Notes: generated from the letters alone by a model not told the origin. 64,000 nt of DNA from an uncultured Psychromonas sp. (GCF_947489755.1 NZ_CANLFB010000008.1:62001-126000), one strand, 5' to 3'; numbered from the stretch's first letter, positions 8,610 through 20,478 are shown. Translations and numbers: made by a program.

Positions 8610-8936
8610 ATGAGTGATCAAAATTCTCCAAAAACGGGAAACGAATCGGAAACCATCGAATCCCATGAAACGAAATTAGTGCCGCCATCTATGTATAACG
8701 TGTTATTACATAATGATGATTATTCACCAATGGATTTTGTTATTGATGTGTTGCAGCGTTTTTTTCGACTCGATCATGAAGCTGCAACCGAAGTCATGTT
8801 AAATGTGCACTATAAAGGTGTCGGTGTTTGCGGTACATTTAGTGCAGAAATAGCTGAAACTAAAGTAATGCAAGTCATTCAATATGCAAAAGAAAATCAA
8901 CATCCATTAAAATGTACGATGGAAAAAGAGAGTTAA
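8610..8936 (+). CDS. clpS: ClpS, adaptor of the ClpAP protease
   Basis: A 108-residue adaptor that binds N-terminal Leu, Phe, Tyr or Trp of substrates and hands them to ClpA. The first about 27 residues form a flexible polar tail. The folded domain begins at [17 protein letters not shown] (residues 28-44), which holds the N-degron pocket residues of the family, and continues with [14 protein letters not shown]. clpA follows after 43 bases. The Leu/Phe-degron-producing transferase gene bpt lies 3 kb away on the other strand, so substrate marking and delivery are encoded together. Confidence 0.96.
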   Translation: MSDQNSPKTGNESETIESHETKLVPPSMYNVLLHNDDYSPMDFVIDVLQRFFRLDHEAATEVMLNVHYKGVGVCGTFSAEIAETKVMQVIQYAKENQHPLKCTMEKES

Positions 8937-8979
8937 CCATAACCACGTGATTTTATTTTTACTCTCATAAGGAGTCTCC

Positions 8980-11235
8980 ATGCTAGATAAACCTTTAGAA
9001 CATAGCCTTGATTTAGCCTTCCGCATTGCCTACGAAAAAAGCAATGAATTTATGACATTAGAACATTTGTTATTAGCATTGTTAGAAAACGATGAAATAA
9101 AGAAAATTCTTTTGGCTTGCTCTGTGGATATCGTGTCTTTACATATTGAATTAAGTGAATTCTTGGACACCAACCCAAGCCTTAGTGATATTCAAAATGA
9201 GAAGTTAGAAGTACAGCCTACCATTGCCTTTGAGCGTGTTTTACAGCGTGCTATTTTTCATGTCCAATCATCAGGTAAAACAGAAGTTAGCGCATCAAAT
9301 GTGCTGGTGGCTATTTTTAGTGAACAAGAATCACAAGCCGCTTACTTTTTGAAAAAATCTAGTTTGTCACGTTTGGATGTCGTTAATTATATTTCTCATG
9401 GTATGGAAAAACATCCTGACTCGATTACTTTTCATGAACAAGAACCTGTTGAAGCTGCTGCGGAAGAAAGTGATGAAATGCCATTCACTGTTAACCTTAA
9501 CGAACAGGTTATCGCAGGTAAAATCGATCCATTAATTGGACGAGAAAAAGAGCTTGAACGTTGTGTACAAATCCTATGTCGTCGTCGTAAAAATAACCCT
9601 CTACTAGTCGGGGAGTCTGGTGTTGGTAAAACCGCTATTGCTGAAGGGTTAGCTTACCAAATTGTTAATAACAATGTACCCGATGTGATTGAAGATAATA
9701 TTATCTACTCTCTTGATATGGGCGCGTTATTAGCAGGCACAAAATACCGCGGTGAGTTCGAACAACGTTTTAAAACCGTATTGAACAAATTAAAAGAACA
9801 GAAAAATGCGATTTTATTTATTGATGAAATCCATACTATTATCGGTGCTGGTGCTGCAACGGGCGGCCAGTTAGACGCCGCTAATTTATTGAAACCATTA
9901 TTAACAGGTGGTGAATTAAGATGTATTGGTTCGACTACTTATAAAGAATTCGGCCAAATCTTTGAGAAAGAACATGCCTTAGCGCGACGTTTCCAAAAAA
10001 TTGATGTACTGGAACCTTCAGTAAAAGAAACAAGCCAGATTCTTTTAGGTTTACGTTCTCGTTATGAAGAACATCATAATATTCGTTATACCAATAAAGC
10101 CTTGGTTGCTGCGGCTGAGTTAAGTGCTAAATATATTAATGATCGTCATTTGCCAGATAAAGCGATTGATGTGATTGATGAAGCCGGTTCACAAATGCGT
10201 TTATTACCTGCTAGTAAACGTAAGAAAACCATTGGTGTGTCTGAGATCGAGAGCATTATTGCTAAAATTGCACGTATTCCTGAGAAGTCAGTGTCTAATA
10301 CGGACAAAGATGCATTAGCTAAATTACATCAGCGTTTGAAAATGACGGTATTTGGTCAAGATTCTGCTATTGATGCGTTAACGGATGCAATACATCTAAA
10401 TCGCTCAGGACTATCTGATGAACTAAAACCTGTTGGATCATTCTTGTTTGCTGGTCCGACTGGTGTCGGTAAAACGGAAGTGACTCAGCAGTTAGCAAAA
10501 GCATTAGGTGTGGAGTTATTACGTTTTGATATGTCGGAATACATGGAAAAACATACGGTTTCTCGTTTAATTGGTGCACCACCTGGTTATGTCGGTTACG
10601 AACAGGCTGGCTTGTTAACGGATGCTGTTGTTAAGCATCCATATTCTGTTGTTCTGTTAGATGAAATCGAAAAAGCACATTCTGATGTTTATAATATTTT
10701 ATTACAGGTAATGGATCACGCAACATTAACTGATAGCAATGGTCGTAAAGTTGACTTCAGAAATGTTATTTTAGTGATGACAACTAATGCAGGTGTGCAA
10801 GAAACGGTAAAACAAAGTATCGGCTTTAAAGAGCAAAAAGAAGGGGCTAAAGCGATGGATGAGATTAATAAAATATTCTCTCCTGAATTTAGAAACCGTC
10901 TAGATAATATTATTTGGTTTAATCATTTAGATTTAAAAGTGATTAGCCAAGTGGTCGATAAATTTATTGTGCAGTTACAAGTGCAGCTAGATAAAAAACA
11001 AGTGTCATTAGAAGTCGATAGTAAAGCACGAGATTGGTTAGCTGAACATGGTTATGATAAAGCAATGGGCGCTCGACCAATGGGACGATTGATTCAAGAG
11101 AAACTAAAAAAACCATTAGCAAATGAAATATTATTTGGCGGTTTACAAAATGGTGGAAGCGTTAGTGTGCTATTGAACTCAACTGGCGATGGTATTGAGT
11201 TTAAATATGAGAAAAAATTAGAAATGAGTCGTTAG
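8980..11235 (+). CDS. clpA: ClpA, ATPase subunit of ClpAP protease
   Basis: A 751-residue Hsp100 unfoldase. It has an N-terminal double Clp-N repeat (about residues 1-140), AAA module 1 with Walker A GESGVGKT at 211-218, and AAA module 2 with Walker A GPTGVGKT at 492-499. The ClpP-docking loop has IGF at 614-616 where E. coli has IGL. The C-terminal D2-small domain includes [10 protein letters not shown]. Length is normal. A strong AAGGAG site lies before the ATG. It pairs with ClpS upstream. The partner peptidase gene clpP is not in this window. A bidirectional terminator follows. Confidence 0.97.
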   Translation: MLDKPLEHSLDLAFRIAYEKSNEFMTLEHLLLALLENDEIKKILLACSVDIVSLHIELSEFLDTNPSLSDIQNEKLEVQPTIAFERVLQRAIFHVQSSGKTEVSASNVLVAIFSEQESQAAYFLKKSSLSRLDVVNYISHGMEKHPDSITFHEQEPVEAAAEESDEMPFTVNLNEQVIAGKIDPLIGREKELERCVQILCRRRKNNPLLVGESGVGKTAIAEGLAYQIVNNNVPDVIEDNIIYSLDMGALLAGTKYRGEFEQRFKTVLNKLKEQKNAILFIDEIHTIIGAGAATGGQLDAANLLKPLLTGGELRCIGSTTYKEFGQIFEKEHALARRFQKIDVLEPSVKETSQILLGLRSRYEEHHNIRYTNKALVAAAELSAKYINDRHLPDKAIDVIDEAGSQMRLLPASKRKKTIGVSEIESIIAKIARIPEKSVSNTDKDALAKLHQRLKMTVFGQDSAIDALTDAIHLNRSGLSDELKPVGSFLFAGPTGVGKTEVTQQLAKALGVELLRFDMSEYMEKHTVSRLIGAPPGYVGYEQAGLLTDAVVKHPYSVVLLDEIEKAHSDVYNILLQVMDHATLTDSNGRKVDFRNVILVMTTNAGVQETVKQSIGFKEQKEGAKAMDEINKIFSPEFRNRLDNIIWFNHLDLKVISQVVDKFIVQLQVQLDKKQVSLEVDSKARDWLAEHGYDKAMGARPMGRLIQEKLKKPLANEILFGGLQNGGSVSVLLNSTGDGIEFKYEKKLEMSR

Positions 11236-11388
11236 TATGTAGCTCTATTAAAAGGGCCATGTTCTAGGTTTGAAACTCTTGATTTAAAGCTTCAAGTTCT
11301 ATAGTTAAACATAGTGCTAAAGCTTTATATAAAATGGTTTGATATCAAACGACGTTACTTTTAATAAAATACCCTAAAAAATGGGCAT

Positions 11389-11420
11389 AAAAAAACCAGC
11401 TTAGTTGCTGGTTTTTTTAT
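11389..11420. terminator. Bidirectional terminator between clpA and infA
   Basis: The stem AAAAAACCAGC pairs with GCTGGTTTTTT around the loop TTAGTT (11401-11406). A-run on one side and T-run on the other let it act for both convergent genes. Confidence 0.9.
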
Positions 11421-11455
11421 GGCTAATAAAAGCCGAATTTTTTGTTACCGGCTAA

Positions 11456-11782
<327 letters not shown>

Positions 11783-12499
11783 CTAATCAAATGCCGCCCA
11801 TTGCTGGTTTATAAAGCGTTGATGTGGGTTAAATTGGTTTTTGTAATTCATTTTTTGACAATTATGAATGTAATAACCTAAATATAAAAATTCTATTTTT
11901 TCTTGTTTAGCTAAATGAAGCTGCTGTAAAACGGCATATTTCCCTAATGAATGAGCATTGTAATCGGGGTCATAAAAGCAATAAAAAGCACTCCAAGCTG
12001 ATGATGTCTCGGTTTTTAACTGATCAGTGACACTAACAGATATTAATTTCTCATTATCATACACTTCGATAAAAATAATGTCGCCCCAGCTACAAGCAAT
12101 AAACGACTCGAATTGTTCTAAGCGAGCAGGGTACATGACGCCATCTTTATGTATTTGGTTAATGTAACGTTCATAAAGCGAGTAATAGTTAGTTTTAGCT
12201 ATTGTACTTTTTACTGTCGTAAAATGTTTATTTTTATTTAATAGACGCTTTTGACTTTTAGATAAATTAAAATGTTCGCTATTAATACGTAATGACTCAC
12301 AACTATTACAATCAGGACAATGCGGGCGATACACTTGATCGCCACTGCGTCTGAATCCAATCGACATTAATGCAGGATAATGTTTTTGTGCATTATTCTC
12401 AGGATCGACTAACATGATTAATTGTTCTTCTTTATCTGCTAAATAAGAACAAGGGAAAGCCGCCGTGAGGCCAACACTCAACTCAGATGAATTAGACAC
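11783..12499 (-). CDS. bpt: Aspartate/glutamate leucyltransferase (Bpt), N-end rule
   Basis: A 238-residue aminoacyl-tRNA-protein transferase of the ATE fold. In gammaproteobacteria such proteins add Leu from Leu-tRNA to N-terminal Asp or Glu, making degrons for ClpS/ClpAP. Visible features are the N-terminal cysteine cluster (PCSYL near residue 17 and CPDCNSC near 61), GFRRSGDQVYRPHC, DGVMYPARLEQFESF and the end KMNYKNQFNPHQ. The aat gene, a common neighbour, is absent here. Genomic proximity to clpS-clpA supports the N-degron role. Confidence 0.93.
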   Translation of the reverse strand: MSNSSELSVGLTAAFPCSYLADKEEQLIMLVDPENNAQKHYPALMSIGFRRSGDQVYRPHCPDCNSCESLRINSEHFNLSKSQKRLLNKNKHFTTVKSTIAKTNYYSLYERYINQIHKDGVMYPARLEQFESFIACSWGDIIFIEVYDNEKLISVSVTDQLKTETSSAWSAFYCFYDPDYNAHSLGKYAVLQQLHLAKQEKIEFLYLGYYIHNCQKMNYKNQFNPHQRFINQQWAAFD

Positions 12500-12740
12500 G
12501 AATAACCTTTTTATGAATAAAATTTATATTATTTATTTTTTTTGATGTTTATTGTTGAATGGAAACAATCTTTAAAAGAGTGTATCGTAAAAAGCATTGC
12601 TTTGTTATTGTAAACAAAAATTAATAACCACTGTATTAAGTCTTCTCTTTCAGTGTCAGGTTATCGGTTATTAGCTGACAGCTTTTAATGTCGTATAACC
12701 ACTTTTTTGATTATTTATCCCTATCTTAATTTGAGGCAAT

Positions 12741-13055
12741 ATGATTGTTCAACAAACTATCCAAGATAAACTAAAGCAACGTTTTAAAACTGACTTTTTA
12801 ACGGTCGAAAATGAAAGTCATAACCATTCTGTCCCTGCAAATTCTGAAACACATTTTAAAGTGACAGTTGTTTGTGATGAGTTCGAAGGCTTACGTTTAA
12901 TTATGCGCCATCGTTTAATTAATGATTTACTTGCTGAAGAGCTCGCTGGTCCTGTACATGCATTAGCTATGCATACTTATACACCAACTCAATGGGCTGA
13001 GAAAAATCAGATTTCCCCTGATTCAGCGAAATGTTTAGGTGGTGGTAAAGGTTAG
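12741..13055 (+). CDS. bolA: BolA-family protein
   Basis: A 104-residue BolA/IbaG-fold protein. The core is SHNHSVPANSETHFKVTVVC (residues 26-45) with the family histidines, followed by GLRLIMRHRLIND and LAGPVHALAMHTYTPTQW. Family members bind iron-sulfur clusters with monothiol glutaredoxins and influence cell shape. It sits directly upstream of the nqr operon, as in vibrios, although 255 bases separate it from nqrA. Assignment to true BolA rather than a paralogue is from similarity and context. Confidence 0.88.
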   Translation: MIVQQTIQDKLKQRFKTDFLTVENESHNHSVPANSETHFKVTVVCDEFEGLRLIMRHRLINDLLAEELAGPVHALAMHTYTPTQWAEKNQISPDSAKCLGGGKG

Positions 13056-13218
13056 TTTTTTTAGAGGGAAAGATGCAGAGTATTTAAAATGTTAATTACA
13101 TTTGTGAACTTTGTTTTATTTTTTATTAAATTTGAACTTACTTCGGTTAGCTTTTCATTTGATATAGCAATTAACCCCTCTCTAATGTTAATATTTGTCA
13201 GAATTTTTTAGTGTACAT

Positions 13219-13233
13219 GTTAATTAATTGTTA
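13219..13233 (+). promoter_or_regulatory. Candidate ArcA-P binding site upstream of nqrA
   Basis: GTTAATTAATTGTTA matches 14 of 15 positions of the published ArcA consensus GTTAATTAAATGTTA. It ends 77 bases before the nqrA ATG. The region is AT-rich, so a chance match is possible. Redox control of a respiratory complex makes it plausible. Confidence 0.4.
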
Positions 13234-13310
13234 ATAGCAATTTATTACATGCAATGTTTTATTGCCGTAAGGCATTTAACTTTCCTCCCGTAACTATAGT
13301 GCAAGAGAAT

Positions 13311-14651
13311 ATGATTACTATAAAAAAAGGACTGGATCTCCCCATCTCAGGAGCGCCAGAGCAAGTCATTCAAAATGGTCCCGCCATTTCTGAAGTTGCT
13401 ATACTGGGTGAAGAATACGTTGGAATGCGTCCATCAATGGCTGTTAAAGTCGGCGATAGCGTAAAAAAAGGCCAAGTTCTATTTTCTGATAAGAAAAATG
13501 AAGGTGTGCATTTTACCGCTCCAGCGACTGGTGTAGTTAAAGAAATAAACCGTGGTGCTAAACGTGTGCTGCAATCAGTTGTTATCTCAGTGCAAGGCAA
13601 TGAAAGTGTGCAATTTGCTAAGTATGAGAGTAAACAATTAGCAAGCCTTGAGCGAAGCAAAGTTGTTGAAAACTTGCTTGAATCAGGTGCCTGGACTGCA
13701 TTACGTACGCGTCCATTTAGTAAAGTACCTGCAATTGATGCAAACCCCGCTTCTATTTTTGTAACAGCGATGGATACAAACCCATTAGCGGCAGATGCGA
13801 AGGTTATCATCAATGAAAATAAGCAAGCTTTTACTGATGGATTAGCCGTGCTATCACAGCTAACTGAAGGTAAAGTTTATGTCTGTAAAGGACAAGCTGC
13901 ATTACCTACTTCAGATTTAGCAAGTGTTGAAGAAAAAATCTTCGTAGGTATCCATCCTGCTGGTTTGGCGGGTACACATATTCACTTTACTGATCCTGTT
14001 TCTGCAACGAAACAAGTTTGGTCGATTAATTACCAAGATGTGATTGCATTCGGTCAATTATTTACGACGGGTGAAGTGTATAACGATAAAGTGATTTCTA
14101 TCGCAGGACCTGCTGTTTCAAAACCGCGTTTAGTGCGTACTAAAATCGGTGCTTCAATCACACAGTTAACCGCTGGTGAGTTAATCGCAGGACAAGTTCG
14201 TGTGATTTCTGGATCAGTATTATGTGGTGTAACGGCTTCAGGCCCACACGCATTTTTAGGGCGATACCATAATCAAGTATCTGCGCTAATTGAAGGTTAC
14301 GAGAAAGAGTTATTTGGTTGGGGTGCACCTGGCTTAAACAAACACTCTGTTTCTCGCGCATTCTTATCTGCGCTAAACAGTGCTAAAAAGTTTGCATTCA
14401 CTACGACTACTGGTGGTAGTAAGCGTGCGATGGTGCCAATCGGTCAATATGAACGCGTTATGCCATTAGATATTTTGCCAACTATATTATTACGTGATTT
14501 GATCGTAGGTGATACAGATGGTGCACAAACGTTAGGTTGCCTAGAATTAGACGAAGAAGATTTAGCACTATGTACTTATGCTTGCCCTGGCAAATATGAA
14601 TACGGTTCAATCTTGCGCGAATGTCTAAGTAAAATTGAGAAGGAAGGCTAA
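13311..14651 (+). CDS. nqrA: Na+-translocating NADH:quinone reductase subunit A
   Basis: A 446-residue cytoplasmic subunit of the Na+-NQR complex, which passes electrons from NADH to ubiquinone and pumps sodium out. The start is placed at [18 protein letters not shown] (ATG 13311), which gives the usual family length. An upstream in-frame start would add 19 untypical residues. Conserved blocks include [19 protein letters not shown] and [20 protein letters not shown] near the C-terminus. It is the first gene of nqrABCDEF. nqrB begins 2 bases after its stop. Confidence 0.97.
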   Translation: MITIKKGLDLPISGAPEQVIQNGPAISEVAILGEEYVGMRPSMAVKVGDSVKKGQVLFSDKKNEGVHFTAPATGVVKEINRGAKRVLQSVVISVQGNESVQFAKYESKQLASLERSKVVENLLESGAWTALRTRPFSKVPAIDANPASIFVTAMDTNPLAADAKVIINENKQAFTDGLAVLSQLTEGKVYVCKGQAALPTSDLASVEEKIFVGIHPAGLAGTHIHFTDPVSATKQVWSINYQDVIAFGQLFTTGEVYNDKVISIAGPAVSKPRLVRTKIGASITQLTAGELIAGQVRVISGSVLCGVTASGPHAFLGRYHNQVSALIEGYEKELFGWGAPGLNKHSVSRAFLSALNSAKKFAFTTTTGGSKRAMVPIGQYERVMPLDILPTILLRDLIVGDTDGAQTLGCLELDEEDLALCTYACPGKYEYGSILRECLSKIEKEG

Positions 14652-14653
14652 TA

Positions 14654-15859
14654 ATGAGTCTTAAGAACTTAATTGAAAAAATGGAACCGCACTTCGAATC
14701 AGGGGGCCGTTATGAAAAATGGTATGCTCTGTATGAAGCTGCTGCGACATTTTTCTATACTCCTGGTTATGTGACCAAAGGAATTACTCACGTTCGCGAT
14801 AGTATTGACCTTAAACGCATGATGATTTTTGTTTGGTTAGCAACGTTCCCAGCTATGTTTTACGGTATGTATAACACGGGTGTACAAGCTAATGATGCAA
14901 TCGTTGCAGGTTATTCTGCATTAGAAGATTGGCGTGTTGCGTTACTAGACATGTTAGGTGTAACGCTAGGCTCAGGTGCAGGTATCTTTGATAACTTGTT
15001 ATTTGGTGCTGCTTACTTCTTACCTATCTATGCAGTGACTTTTGTTGTTGGTGGTTTCTGGGAAGTATTGTTTGCGAGTGTACGTAAACATGAAGTAAAC
15101 GAAGGTTTCTTTGTTTCTTCTGTACTGTTCGCATTAATCGTACCGGCTACTATTCCTCTATGGCAAGTTGCTTTAGGTATTACGTTTGGTGTTGTTGTCG
15201 CTAAAGAAATCTTTGGTGGTACTGGTCGTAACTTCTTAAACCCTGCATTAGCTGGCCGTGCTTTCTTATTCTTTGCTTACCCGACTGATATTTCTGGTGA
15301 TGCTGTTTGGACTGCCGTTGATGGTTTTTCTGGCGCAACATCGTTAAGTGTTATGTCTCAAGGTGGCCTAGAAGCTGTACAAGCTAACTTATCTTGGTTC
15401 GATGCTTTCATTGGTAACATGCAAGGTAGTGTTGGTGAAGTTTCTACATTGGCTATTTTGATTGGTGGTGCCTTTATTGTTATTACGGGAATCGCTTCAT
15501 GGCGAATTATTGCCGGTGTAATGATTGGTATGGTTGCAACATCGTTACTATTTAATGTGATTGGTAGTGATACTAACCATATGTTCCAACTACCTTGGTA
15601 TTGGCATTTAGTGATGGGTGGTTTTGCCTTTGGTATGATCTTCATGGCAACTGACCCCGTATCTGCTGCATTTACTAACAAAGGTAAATGGTATTACGGT
15701 GGTTTGATCGGTTTGATGGTGGTATTAATTCGTGTTGTGAATCCTGCTTTCCCTGAAGGTATGATGTTAGCTATTTTATTCGCTAACTTATTTGCACCGT
15801 TATTCGATTACTTTGTGGTACAAGGGAATATTAAACGGAGGTTAGCGCGTAATGTCTAA
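14654..15859 (+). CDS. nqrB: Na+-NQR subunit B
   Basis: A 401-residue multi-span membrane subunit carrying covalently bound FMN. The flavinylation motif SGATSLS is present, with the acceptor threonine at residue 229, the site modified by ApbE. Membrane spans include residues about 57-75, 113-135 and 153-185, with more in the C-terminal half (for example around [15 protein letters not shown]). [17 protein letters not shown] precedes the flavin site. Its 3' end overlaps nqrC by 8 bases, which suggests translational coupling. Confidence 0.98.
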   Translation: MSLKNLIEKMEPHFESGGRYEKWYALYEAAATFFYTPGYVTKGITHVRDSIDLKRMMIFVWLATFPAMFYGMYNTGVQANDAIVAGYSALEDWRVALLDMLGVTLGSGAGIFDNLLFGAAYFLPIYAVTFVVGGFWEVLFASVRKHEVNEGFFVSSVLFALIVPATIPLWQVALGITFGVVVAKEIFGGTGRNFLNPALAGRAFLFFAYPTDISGDAVWTAVDGFSGATSLSVMSQGGLEAVQANLSWFDAFIGNMQGSVGEVSTLAILIGGAFIVITGIASWRIIAGVMIGMVATSLLFNVIGSDTNHMFQLPWYWHLVMGGFAFGMIFMATDPVSAAFTNKGKWYYGGLIGLMVVLIRVVNPAFPEGMMLAILFANLFAPLFDYFVVQGNIKRRLARNV

Positions 15860-16640
15860 TCAACAGGAAACATTCGGCAAAACAATGATTGTGGTACTGG
15901 CGGTTTGTCTAGTCTGTTCAATCATTGTTGCAGGCGCAGCCGTTGGCTTGCGTCCAATGCAAATTGCTAATAAAGAAATTGATAAGCAAAGTAACATTCT
16001 TGCTGTTGCAGGCTTAACGACTGATAAAACAACGGCAGAGGTGTTTGCATCTAACATTCAAACTAAATTAGTTGATTTAGATACGGGTGAATTTGTAACT
16101 AACCTTAGCGAAAGCGAAGTTGCTAAATACGATCAACGTAAAGCGTCTAAAGATCCAGAAACAAGTGTTAAATTAACAGCTGAGCAAAACGTCGCTAAAA
16201 TTGGACGTCGTGCTAACTTAGCAACGGTTTACTTAGTCTCTGATGATAACGGCGAATTACAACGTATCATCTTGCCTATTCATGGTGCAGGTTTATGGTC
16301 AACAATGTATGCATTTGTTGCTGTACAACCAGATGGTAATACGATTGATGCGATTACTTACTATGAGCAAGGTGAAACACCTGGACTAGGTGGTGAAGTT
16401 GAAAATCCTCGCTGGCGTGGACTGTTTGTTGGTAAAGAGTTATTTGATGCTGACGGCAACCCTGCTATTAAAATTGTTAAAGGACAAGCTACTGCTGGTT
16501 CTAAACATGAAATTGATGGTCTATCTGGCGCAACACTAACAAGTGTTGGTGTAGAGCATACCTTCACTTTCTGGTTAGGTGAGCAAGGGTTTGGTCCATT
16601 TCTTAGCAAAGTTCGTGAAGGAGCGCTAAACAATGGCTAA
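15852..16640 (+). CDS. nqrC: Na+-NQR subunit C
   Basis: A 262-residue subunit with one N-terminal membrane span (about residues 12-33) and a large periplasmic FMN-binding domain. The covalent FMN motif SGATLTS has its acceptor threonine at residue 228. [19 protein letters not shown] is the family signature. The start overlaps the end of nqrB and the stop overlaps the nqrD start by 8 bases, typical of this tightly packed operon. Confidence 0.98.
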   Translation: MSNQQETFGKTMIVVLAVCLVCSIIVAGAAVGLRPMQIANKEIDKQSNILAVAGLTTDKTTAEVFASNIQTKLVDLDTGEFVTNLSESEVAKYDQRKASKDPETSVKLTAEQNVAKIGRRANLATVYLVSDDNGELQRIILPIHGAGLWSTMYAFVAVQPDGNTIDAITYYEQGETPGLGGEVENPRWRGLFVGKELFDADGNPAIKIVKGQATAGSKHEIDGLSGATLTSVGVEHTFTFWLGEQGFGPFLSKVREGALNNG

Positions 16641-17265
16641 ATCAAGTGAATTAAAAGAAGTATTAACTTCTCCGGTAGTTAGCAATAACCCAATTGCGCT
16701 GCAAATTTTAGGAGTTTGTTCTGCATTAGCAGTAACAGCAACACTACAAAATGCAGTGGTAATGACGTTAGCGGTGTTGTTTGTTACAGCTTTCTCTAAC
16801 TTATTTATTTCGTCAATACGTAACTATATTCCTAACAGCGTACGTATCATCGTACAGATGGCTATTATTGCTTCGTTAGTAATCGTAGTAGACCAAGCAC
16901 TAAAAGCCTTTGCTTTTGGTATCTCTAAACAGTTATCTGTTTATGTTGGTCTGATCATTACAAACTGTATTGTAATGGGACGTGCTGAAGCATTTGCAAT
17001 GAAAAACAAACCTTTCCCAAGTTTTATGGATGGTATAGGTAATGGTTTAGGTTACGGTCTAATACTTGTTTTAGTGGGTGCTGTTCGTGAGTTGTTTGGT
17101 TCAGGTGCTTTATTCGGCATTGAAATCTTACCGTTGATCTCAAATGGCGGTTGGTACCAAAGTAATGGTTTATTGTTACTTCCTCCTAGTGCCTTCTTTA
17201 TTATTGGTGGCGTTATCTGGGCAATTCGAACAATTAGACCAGAACAAGTCGAGCCTAAGGAGTAA
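16633..17265 (+). CDS. nqrD: Na+-NQR subunit D
   Basis: A 210-residue integral membrane subunit with about six hydrophobic spans, homologous to RnfE. Conserved stretches are [17 protein letters not shown] near the start, [20 protein letters not shown] in the middle (the cysteine takes part in the intramembrane iron site shared with NqrE) and [10 protein letters not shown]. nqrE starts 5 bases downstream. Confidence 0.97.
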   Translation: MAKSSELKEVLTSPVVSNNPIALQILGVCSALAVTATLQNAVVMTLAVLFVTAFSNLFISSIRNYIPNSVRIIVQMAIIASLVIVVDQALKAFAFGISKQLSVYVGLIITNCIVMGRAEAFAMKNKPFPSFMDGIGNGLGYGLILVLVGAVRELFGSGALFGIEILPLISNGGWYQSNGLLLLPPSAFFIIGGVIWAIRTIRPEQVEPKE

Positions 17266-17270
17266 TTTGA

Positions 17271-17879
17271 ATGGAACATTATCTTAGTTTATTTGTGCGT
17301 TCTATTTTCATTGAAAATATGGCACTGGCTTTCTTCTTAGGCATGTGTACTTTCCTTGCTGTTTCTAAGAAAGTTAAAACATCAATGGGTCTAGGTGTGG
17401 CGGTGATCGTGGTATTAGGTATTTCAGTACCTGCTAACCAAATTATCTACTTCAACCTATTAGCACCTGGTGCGCTTGATTGGGCAGGTTTTCCTGACGC
17501 TGATTTAAGCTTTTTAGGCTTTATCACTTTTATCGGTGTTATTGCTGCGTTGGTACAAATTTTGGAAATGATATTAGATAAATACTTTCCTGCTTTGTAT
17601 CAAGCACTTGGTATATTCCTACCGCTTATTACCGTTAACTGTGCCATCTTTGGTGGTGTATCATTTATGGTTCAACGTGAGTACAACTTACTTGAGTCAG
17701 CGGTTTACGGTGTAGGTAGTGGTATTGGCTGGACGCTAGCGATTGTTGCATTAGCGGGTATCCGTGAAAAAATGAAATACTCTGACGTGCCAGATGGTTT
17801 GCGTGGTTTAGGTATTACGTTTGTTACAGCGGGTCTAATGGCATTAGGTTTTATGTCGTTTTCTGGTATCCAACTGTAA
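17271..17879 (+). CDS. nqrE: Na+-NQR subunit E
   Basis: A 202-residue membrane subunit homologous to RnfA and paired with NqrD. It starts [20 protein letters not shown] and contains [13 protein letters not shown] and [11 protein letters not shown], each with a cysteine of the NqrD/E iron site. About six spans are visible. A 66-base gap with a small inverted-repeat-like stretch precedes nqrF. Confidence 0.97.
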   Translation: MEHYLSLFVRSIFIENMALAFFLGMCTFLAVSKKVKTSMGLGVAVIVVLGISVPANQIIYFNLLAPGALDWAGFPDADLSFLGFITFIGVIAALVQILEMILDKYFPALYQALGIFLPLITVNCAIFGGVSFMVQREYNLLESAVYGVGSGIGWTLAIVALAGIREKMKYSDVPDGLRGLGITFVTAGLMALGFMSFSGIQL

Positions 17880-17945
17880 TCGTTGCTGTTTTAGCGTAGA
17901 TGAATTCGGGGGAATTTATTCCCTCTCAAAACAAGGAAAAAGTCG

Positions 17946-19169
17946 ATGGAAATCTTTCTCGGCGTTGCCATGTTTACAATTATCGTTTTAGCATTAGTCG
18001 TTATTATTTTATCGGCAAAAGCAAAACTTGTAAGCACGGGTGATATTACAATTTCTATTAATGATGATGCAGACAAAAGCATCAATACCCAAGCAGGCGG
18101 GAAGTTATTAGGTGCATTAGCGAATGCTGGTGTATTTGTTTCTTCTGCATGTGGCGGTGGTGGTACTTGTGGCCAGTGTCGTGTGAAAATTAAATCAGGT
18201 GGTGGTGATATTTTACCAACTGAATTAGATCACATTACTAAACGTGAAGCTAAAGAAGGCGAGCGTTTATCATGTCAGGTTAATGTTAAAGAAGACATGG
18301 TGATTGAACTACCTGAAGAGATCTTCGGTGTTAAAAAATGGGAATGTGAAGTTATCTCTAATGGTAACGAAGCTACTTTCATTAAAGAATTGAAACTACA
18401 AATCCCTGACGGCGAATCAGTGCCGTTTAAAGCGGGTGGTTACATTCAAATTGAAGCACCAGCACATCATATCAAATATAAAGATTTTGATATTGAAGAG
18501 CAGTATCGTGGTGATTGGAATCACTTTAAATTCTTTGATTTAGAGTCAAAAGTGGACGAAGAAACTATTCGTGCATACTCAATGGCGAACTACCCTGGTG
18601 AAGAAGGCATTATCATGTTGAACGTGCGTATTGCTACGCCGCCTCCACGTGATTTGTCTCTACCATGTGGTAAAATGTCATCGTTTATCTTTAGCCTAAA
18701 ACCAGGCGATAAAGTGACTATTTCTGGTCCATTTGGTGAGTTCTTTGCTAAAGAAACTGAAAATGAAATGGTCTTCGTTGGTGGTGGTGCTGGTATGGCG
18801 CCAATGCGTTCACATATCTTCGATCAATTCCGTCGTTTGAAGACTAGCCGTAAAGCTAGTTTCTGGTACGGTGCGCGATCTAAACGTGAAATGTTCTATG
18901 TTGAAGATTTTGATGCGATTGCAGCTGAAAATGAAAACTTCGAATGGCATGTTGCACTAAGTGATCCGCAACCTGAAGATGATTGGGATGGTTACACTGG
19001 GTTTATTCATAACGTACTGTTTGAAAATTATCTTAAAGATCATGAAGCTCCAGAAGATTGTGAGTTCTACATGTGTGGTCCTCCAGTAATGAATGCAGCG
19101 GTGATTGCTATGCTTAAAGACTTAGGCGTAGAAGACGAAAATATCTTACTTGATGATTTCGGCGGTTAA
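17946..19169 (+). CDS. nqrF: Na+-NQR subunit F (NADH-oxidising, 2Fe-2S and FAD)
   Basis: A 407-residue entry subunit. It has one N-terminal span (about residues 3-23) and a ferredoxin domain with cluster ligands C69, C75, C78 and C110 ([15 protein letters not shown]). The ferredoxin-NADP reductase-like domain follows, with [12 protein letters not shown] (FAD), [12 protein letters not shown] and MCGPPVMN (NADH), ending in the typical DDFGG. Length matches the vibrio protein. apbE begins 5 bases after its stop, so the maturation genes belong to the same transcript. Confidence 0.98.
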   Translation: MEIFLGVAMFTIIVLALVVIILSAKAKLVSTGDITISINDDADKSINTQAGGKLLGALANAGVFVSSACGGGGTCGQCRVKIKSGGGDILPTELDHITKREAKEGERLSCQVNVKEDMVIELPEEIFGVKKWECEVISNGNEATFIKELKLQIPDGESVPFKAGGYIQIEAPAHHIKYKDFDIEEQYRGDWNHFKFFDLESKVDEETIRAYSMANYPGEEGIIMLNVRIATPPPRDLSLPCGKMSSFIFSLKPGDKVTISGPFGEFFAKETENEMVFVGGGAGMAPMRSHIFDQFRRLKTSRKASFWYGARSKREMFYVEDFDAIAAENENFEWHVALSDPQPEDDWDGYTGFIHNVLFENYLKDHEAPEDCEFYMCGPPVMNAAVIAMLKDLGVEDENILLDDFGG

Positions 19170-19174
19170 CCCTG

Positions 19175-20206
19175 ATGATTAAGTCATCAATTAAATGGCT
19201 AGCCTTAATAGGGCTAGCCTTTTTTATTTCATCGTGCACCAAACCTGAAGCAGAGTTATTACAAATTCAGGGACAAACCATGGGGACTTATTATCAGGTT
19301 ACTTATGTGCTGTCAGGTGAACAGTCTAAAAACAAAGATCTATCGGTCGAATCATTACAAGTTCTCATTGATCAAGAATTAGAATTAGTTAACGACCAAA
19401 TGTCTACTTACCGTCCAAATTCTGAATTATCTTTGTTTAATAAAAGTAAAGATTCTTTAGTGGTCTCTGATGCCACTATTAAGGTGGTTACAAAAGCACT
19501 TGAAGTCTATCAGCAAAGCGGTGGTGCTTTCGATATAACGGTTGGCCCATTGGTTAATCTATGGGGATTTGGTCCAGATAAAAAACCAAATAAAATACCT
19601 GATGCTGCATTAATTGAAAGTACTAAGCAACGTATTGGCAGTCAATATTTGTCGGTCGAAGGTAATCGTTTAATTAAAACCAAACCTGAGTTATATGTCG
19701 ATTTATCTTCTATTGCAAAAGGCTATGGTGTTGATGTTATTGCTGACTTCTTAAAACAGAAAGGCATCGCAAACTACTTAGTCGATATTGGTGGTGAGCT
19801 GAGTGCCAATGGTGCTAAGCTGAATAATACGCCTTGGACATTAGCAATAGAAAGACCTGAGTTTGGTCAAAATGTACAACGTTTATTGCATATTGGTAAT
19901 AATGCCATTGCTACGTCAGGTGATTATCGTAATTATTTTGAGTCTGATGGTATACGTTATTCTCATACGATTGATCCACAGACAGGGCGTCCAATCAACC
20001 ATAAGCTAGTTTCAGTTACGGTCATTGATGAAAGTAGTATGGTTGCAGATGCATTAGCGACTGCAATTACTGTATTAGGACCTGAAAATGGGTTAAAATT
20101 AGCCACTAAGCTTAAACAACCGGTTTTTTTATTGACCAAGAAAGATGATGGGTTCGTTGAATCTTTCACTCCTGAGTTTGAAGAATTTTTTGCAGAGGAA
20201 AAGTGA
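19175..20206 (+). CDS. apbE: FAD:protein FMN transferase (lipoprotein)
   Basis: A 343-residue Mg-dependent flavin transferase that attaches FMN to the SGAT threonines of NqrB and NqrC. A lipoprotein signal ends at FISSC with C21 as the lipidated residue, placing the enzyme on the periplasmic face. Family motifs are QTMGTYYQVTY, GGAFDITVGPLVNLWGFGP, LSSIAKGYGVD, YLVDIGGEL and TSGDYRNYF. It lies between nqrF and nqrM, and its stop overlaps the nqrM start by 4 bases. Confidence 0.96.
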   Translation: MIKSSIKWLALIGLAFFISSCTKPEAELLQIQGQTMGTYYQVTYVLSGEQSKNKDLSVESLQVLIDQELELVNDQMSTYRPNSELSLFNKSKDSLVVSDATIKVVTKALEVYQQSGGAFDITVGPLVNLWGFGPDKKPNKIPDAALIESTKQRIGSQYLSVEGNRLIKTKPELYVDLSSIAKGYGVDVIADFLKQKGIANYLVDIGGELSANGAKLNNTPWTLAIERPEFGQNVQRLLHIGNNAIATSGDYRNYFESDGIRYSHTIDPQTGRPINHKLVSVTVIDESSMVADALATAITVLGPENGLKLATKLKQPVFLLTKKDDGFVESFTPEFEEFFAEEK

Positions 20207-20430
20207 TGATCTATTTTATAGCTACTTTTGTTGTTTTCTTATTAGTTGTTGTTGCAATGGCTATCGGTTACATCGTTAACCAAAAAACCATCGGCGGTAG
20301 TTGTGGTGGACTTGCCTCAGTAGGAATAGACAAAGAATGTGATTGCCCAGATCCTTGTGATACTCGCAAGAAAAAAGAAGCTGAAGAAGCGCGTTTACAG
20401 AAGCTACAAGCTGAAACACGAATTATATAA
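20203..20430 (+). CDS. nqrM: NqrM, maturation factor of Na+-NQR
   Basis: A 75-residue protein with one N-terminal membrane span (about residues 3-22) and a cysteine-rich segment GGSCGGLASVGIDKECDCPD followed by PCDTRKKKEAEEARLQ. NqrM is required for functional NQR and is thought to deliver iron for the NqrD/E site through its conserved cysteines. It overlaps apbE by ATGA, which supports coupling. A terminator follows directly, so it closes the operon. Confidence 0.95.
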   Translation: MMIYFIATFVVFLLVVVAMAIGYIVNQKTIGGSCGGLASVGIDKECDCPDPCDTRKKKEAEEARLQKLQAETRII

Positions 20431-20450
20431 CTTCATGCCAGCTAGTAACC

Positions 20451-20478
20451 AAAGGTAGGCTTAAAGCCTACCTTTTTG
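20451..20478. terminator. Terminator of the nqr operon, shared with convergent yaiI
   Basis: AAAGGTAGGC pairs with GCCTACCTTT around TTAAA and is followed by a T-run. The right arm includes the last codons of the opposite yaiI gene, so both operons end within the same hairpin. Confidence 0.9.
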
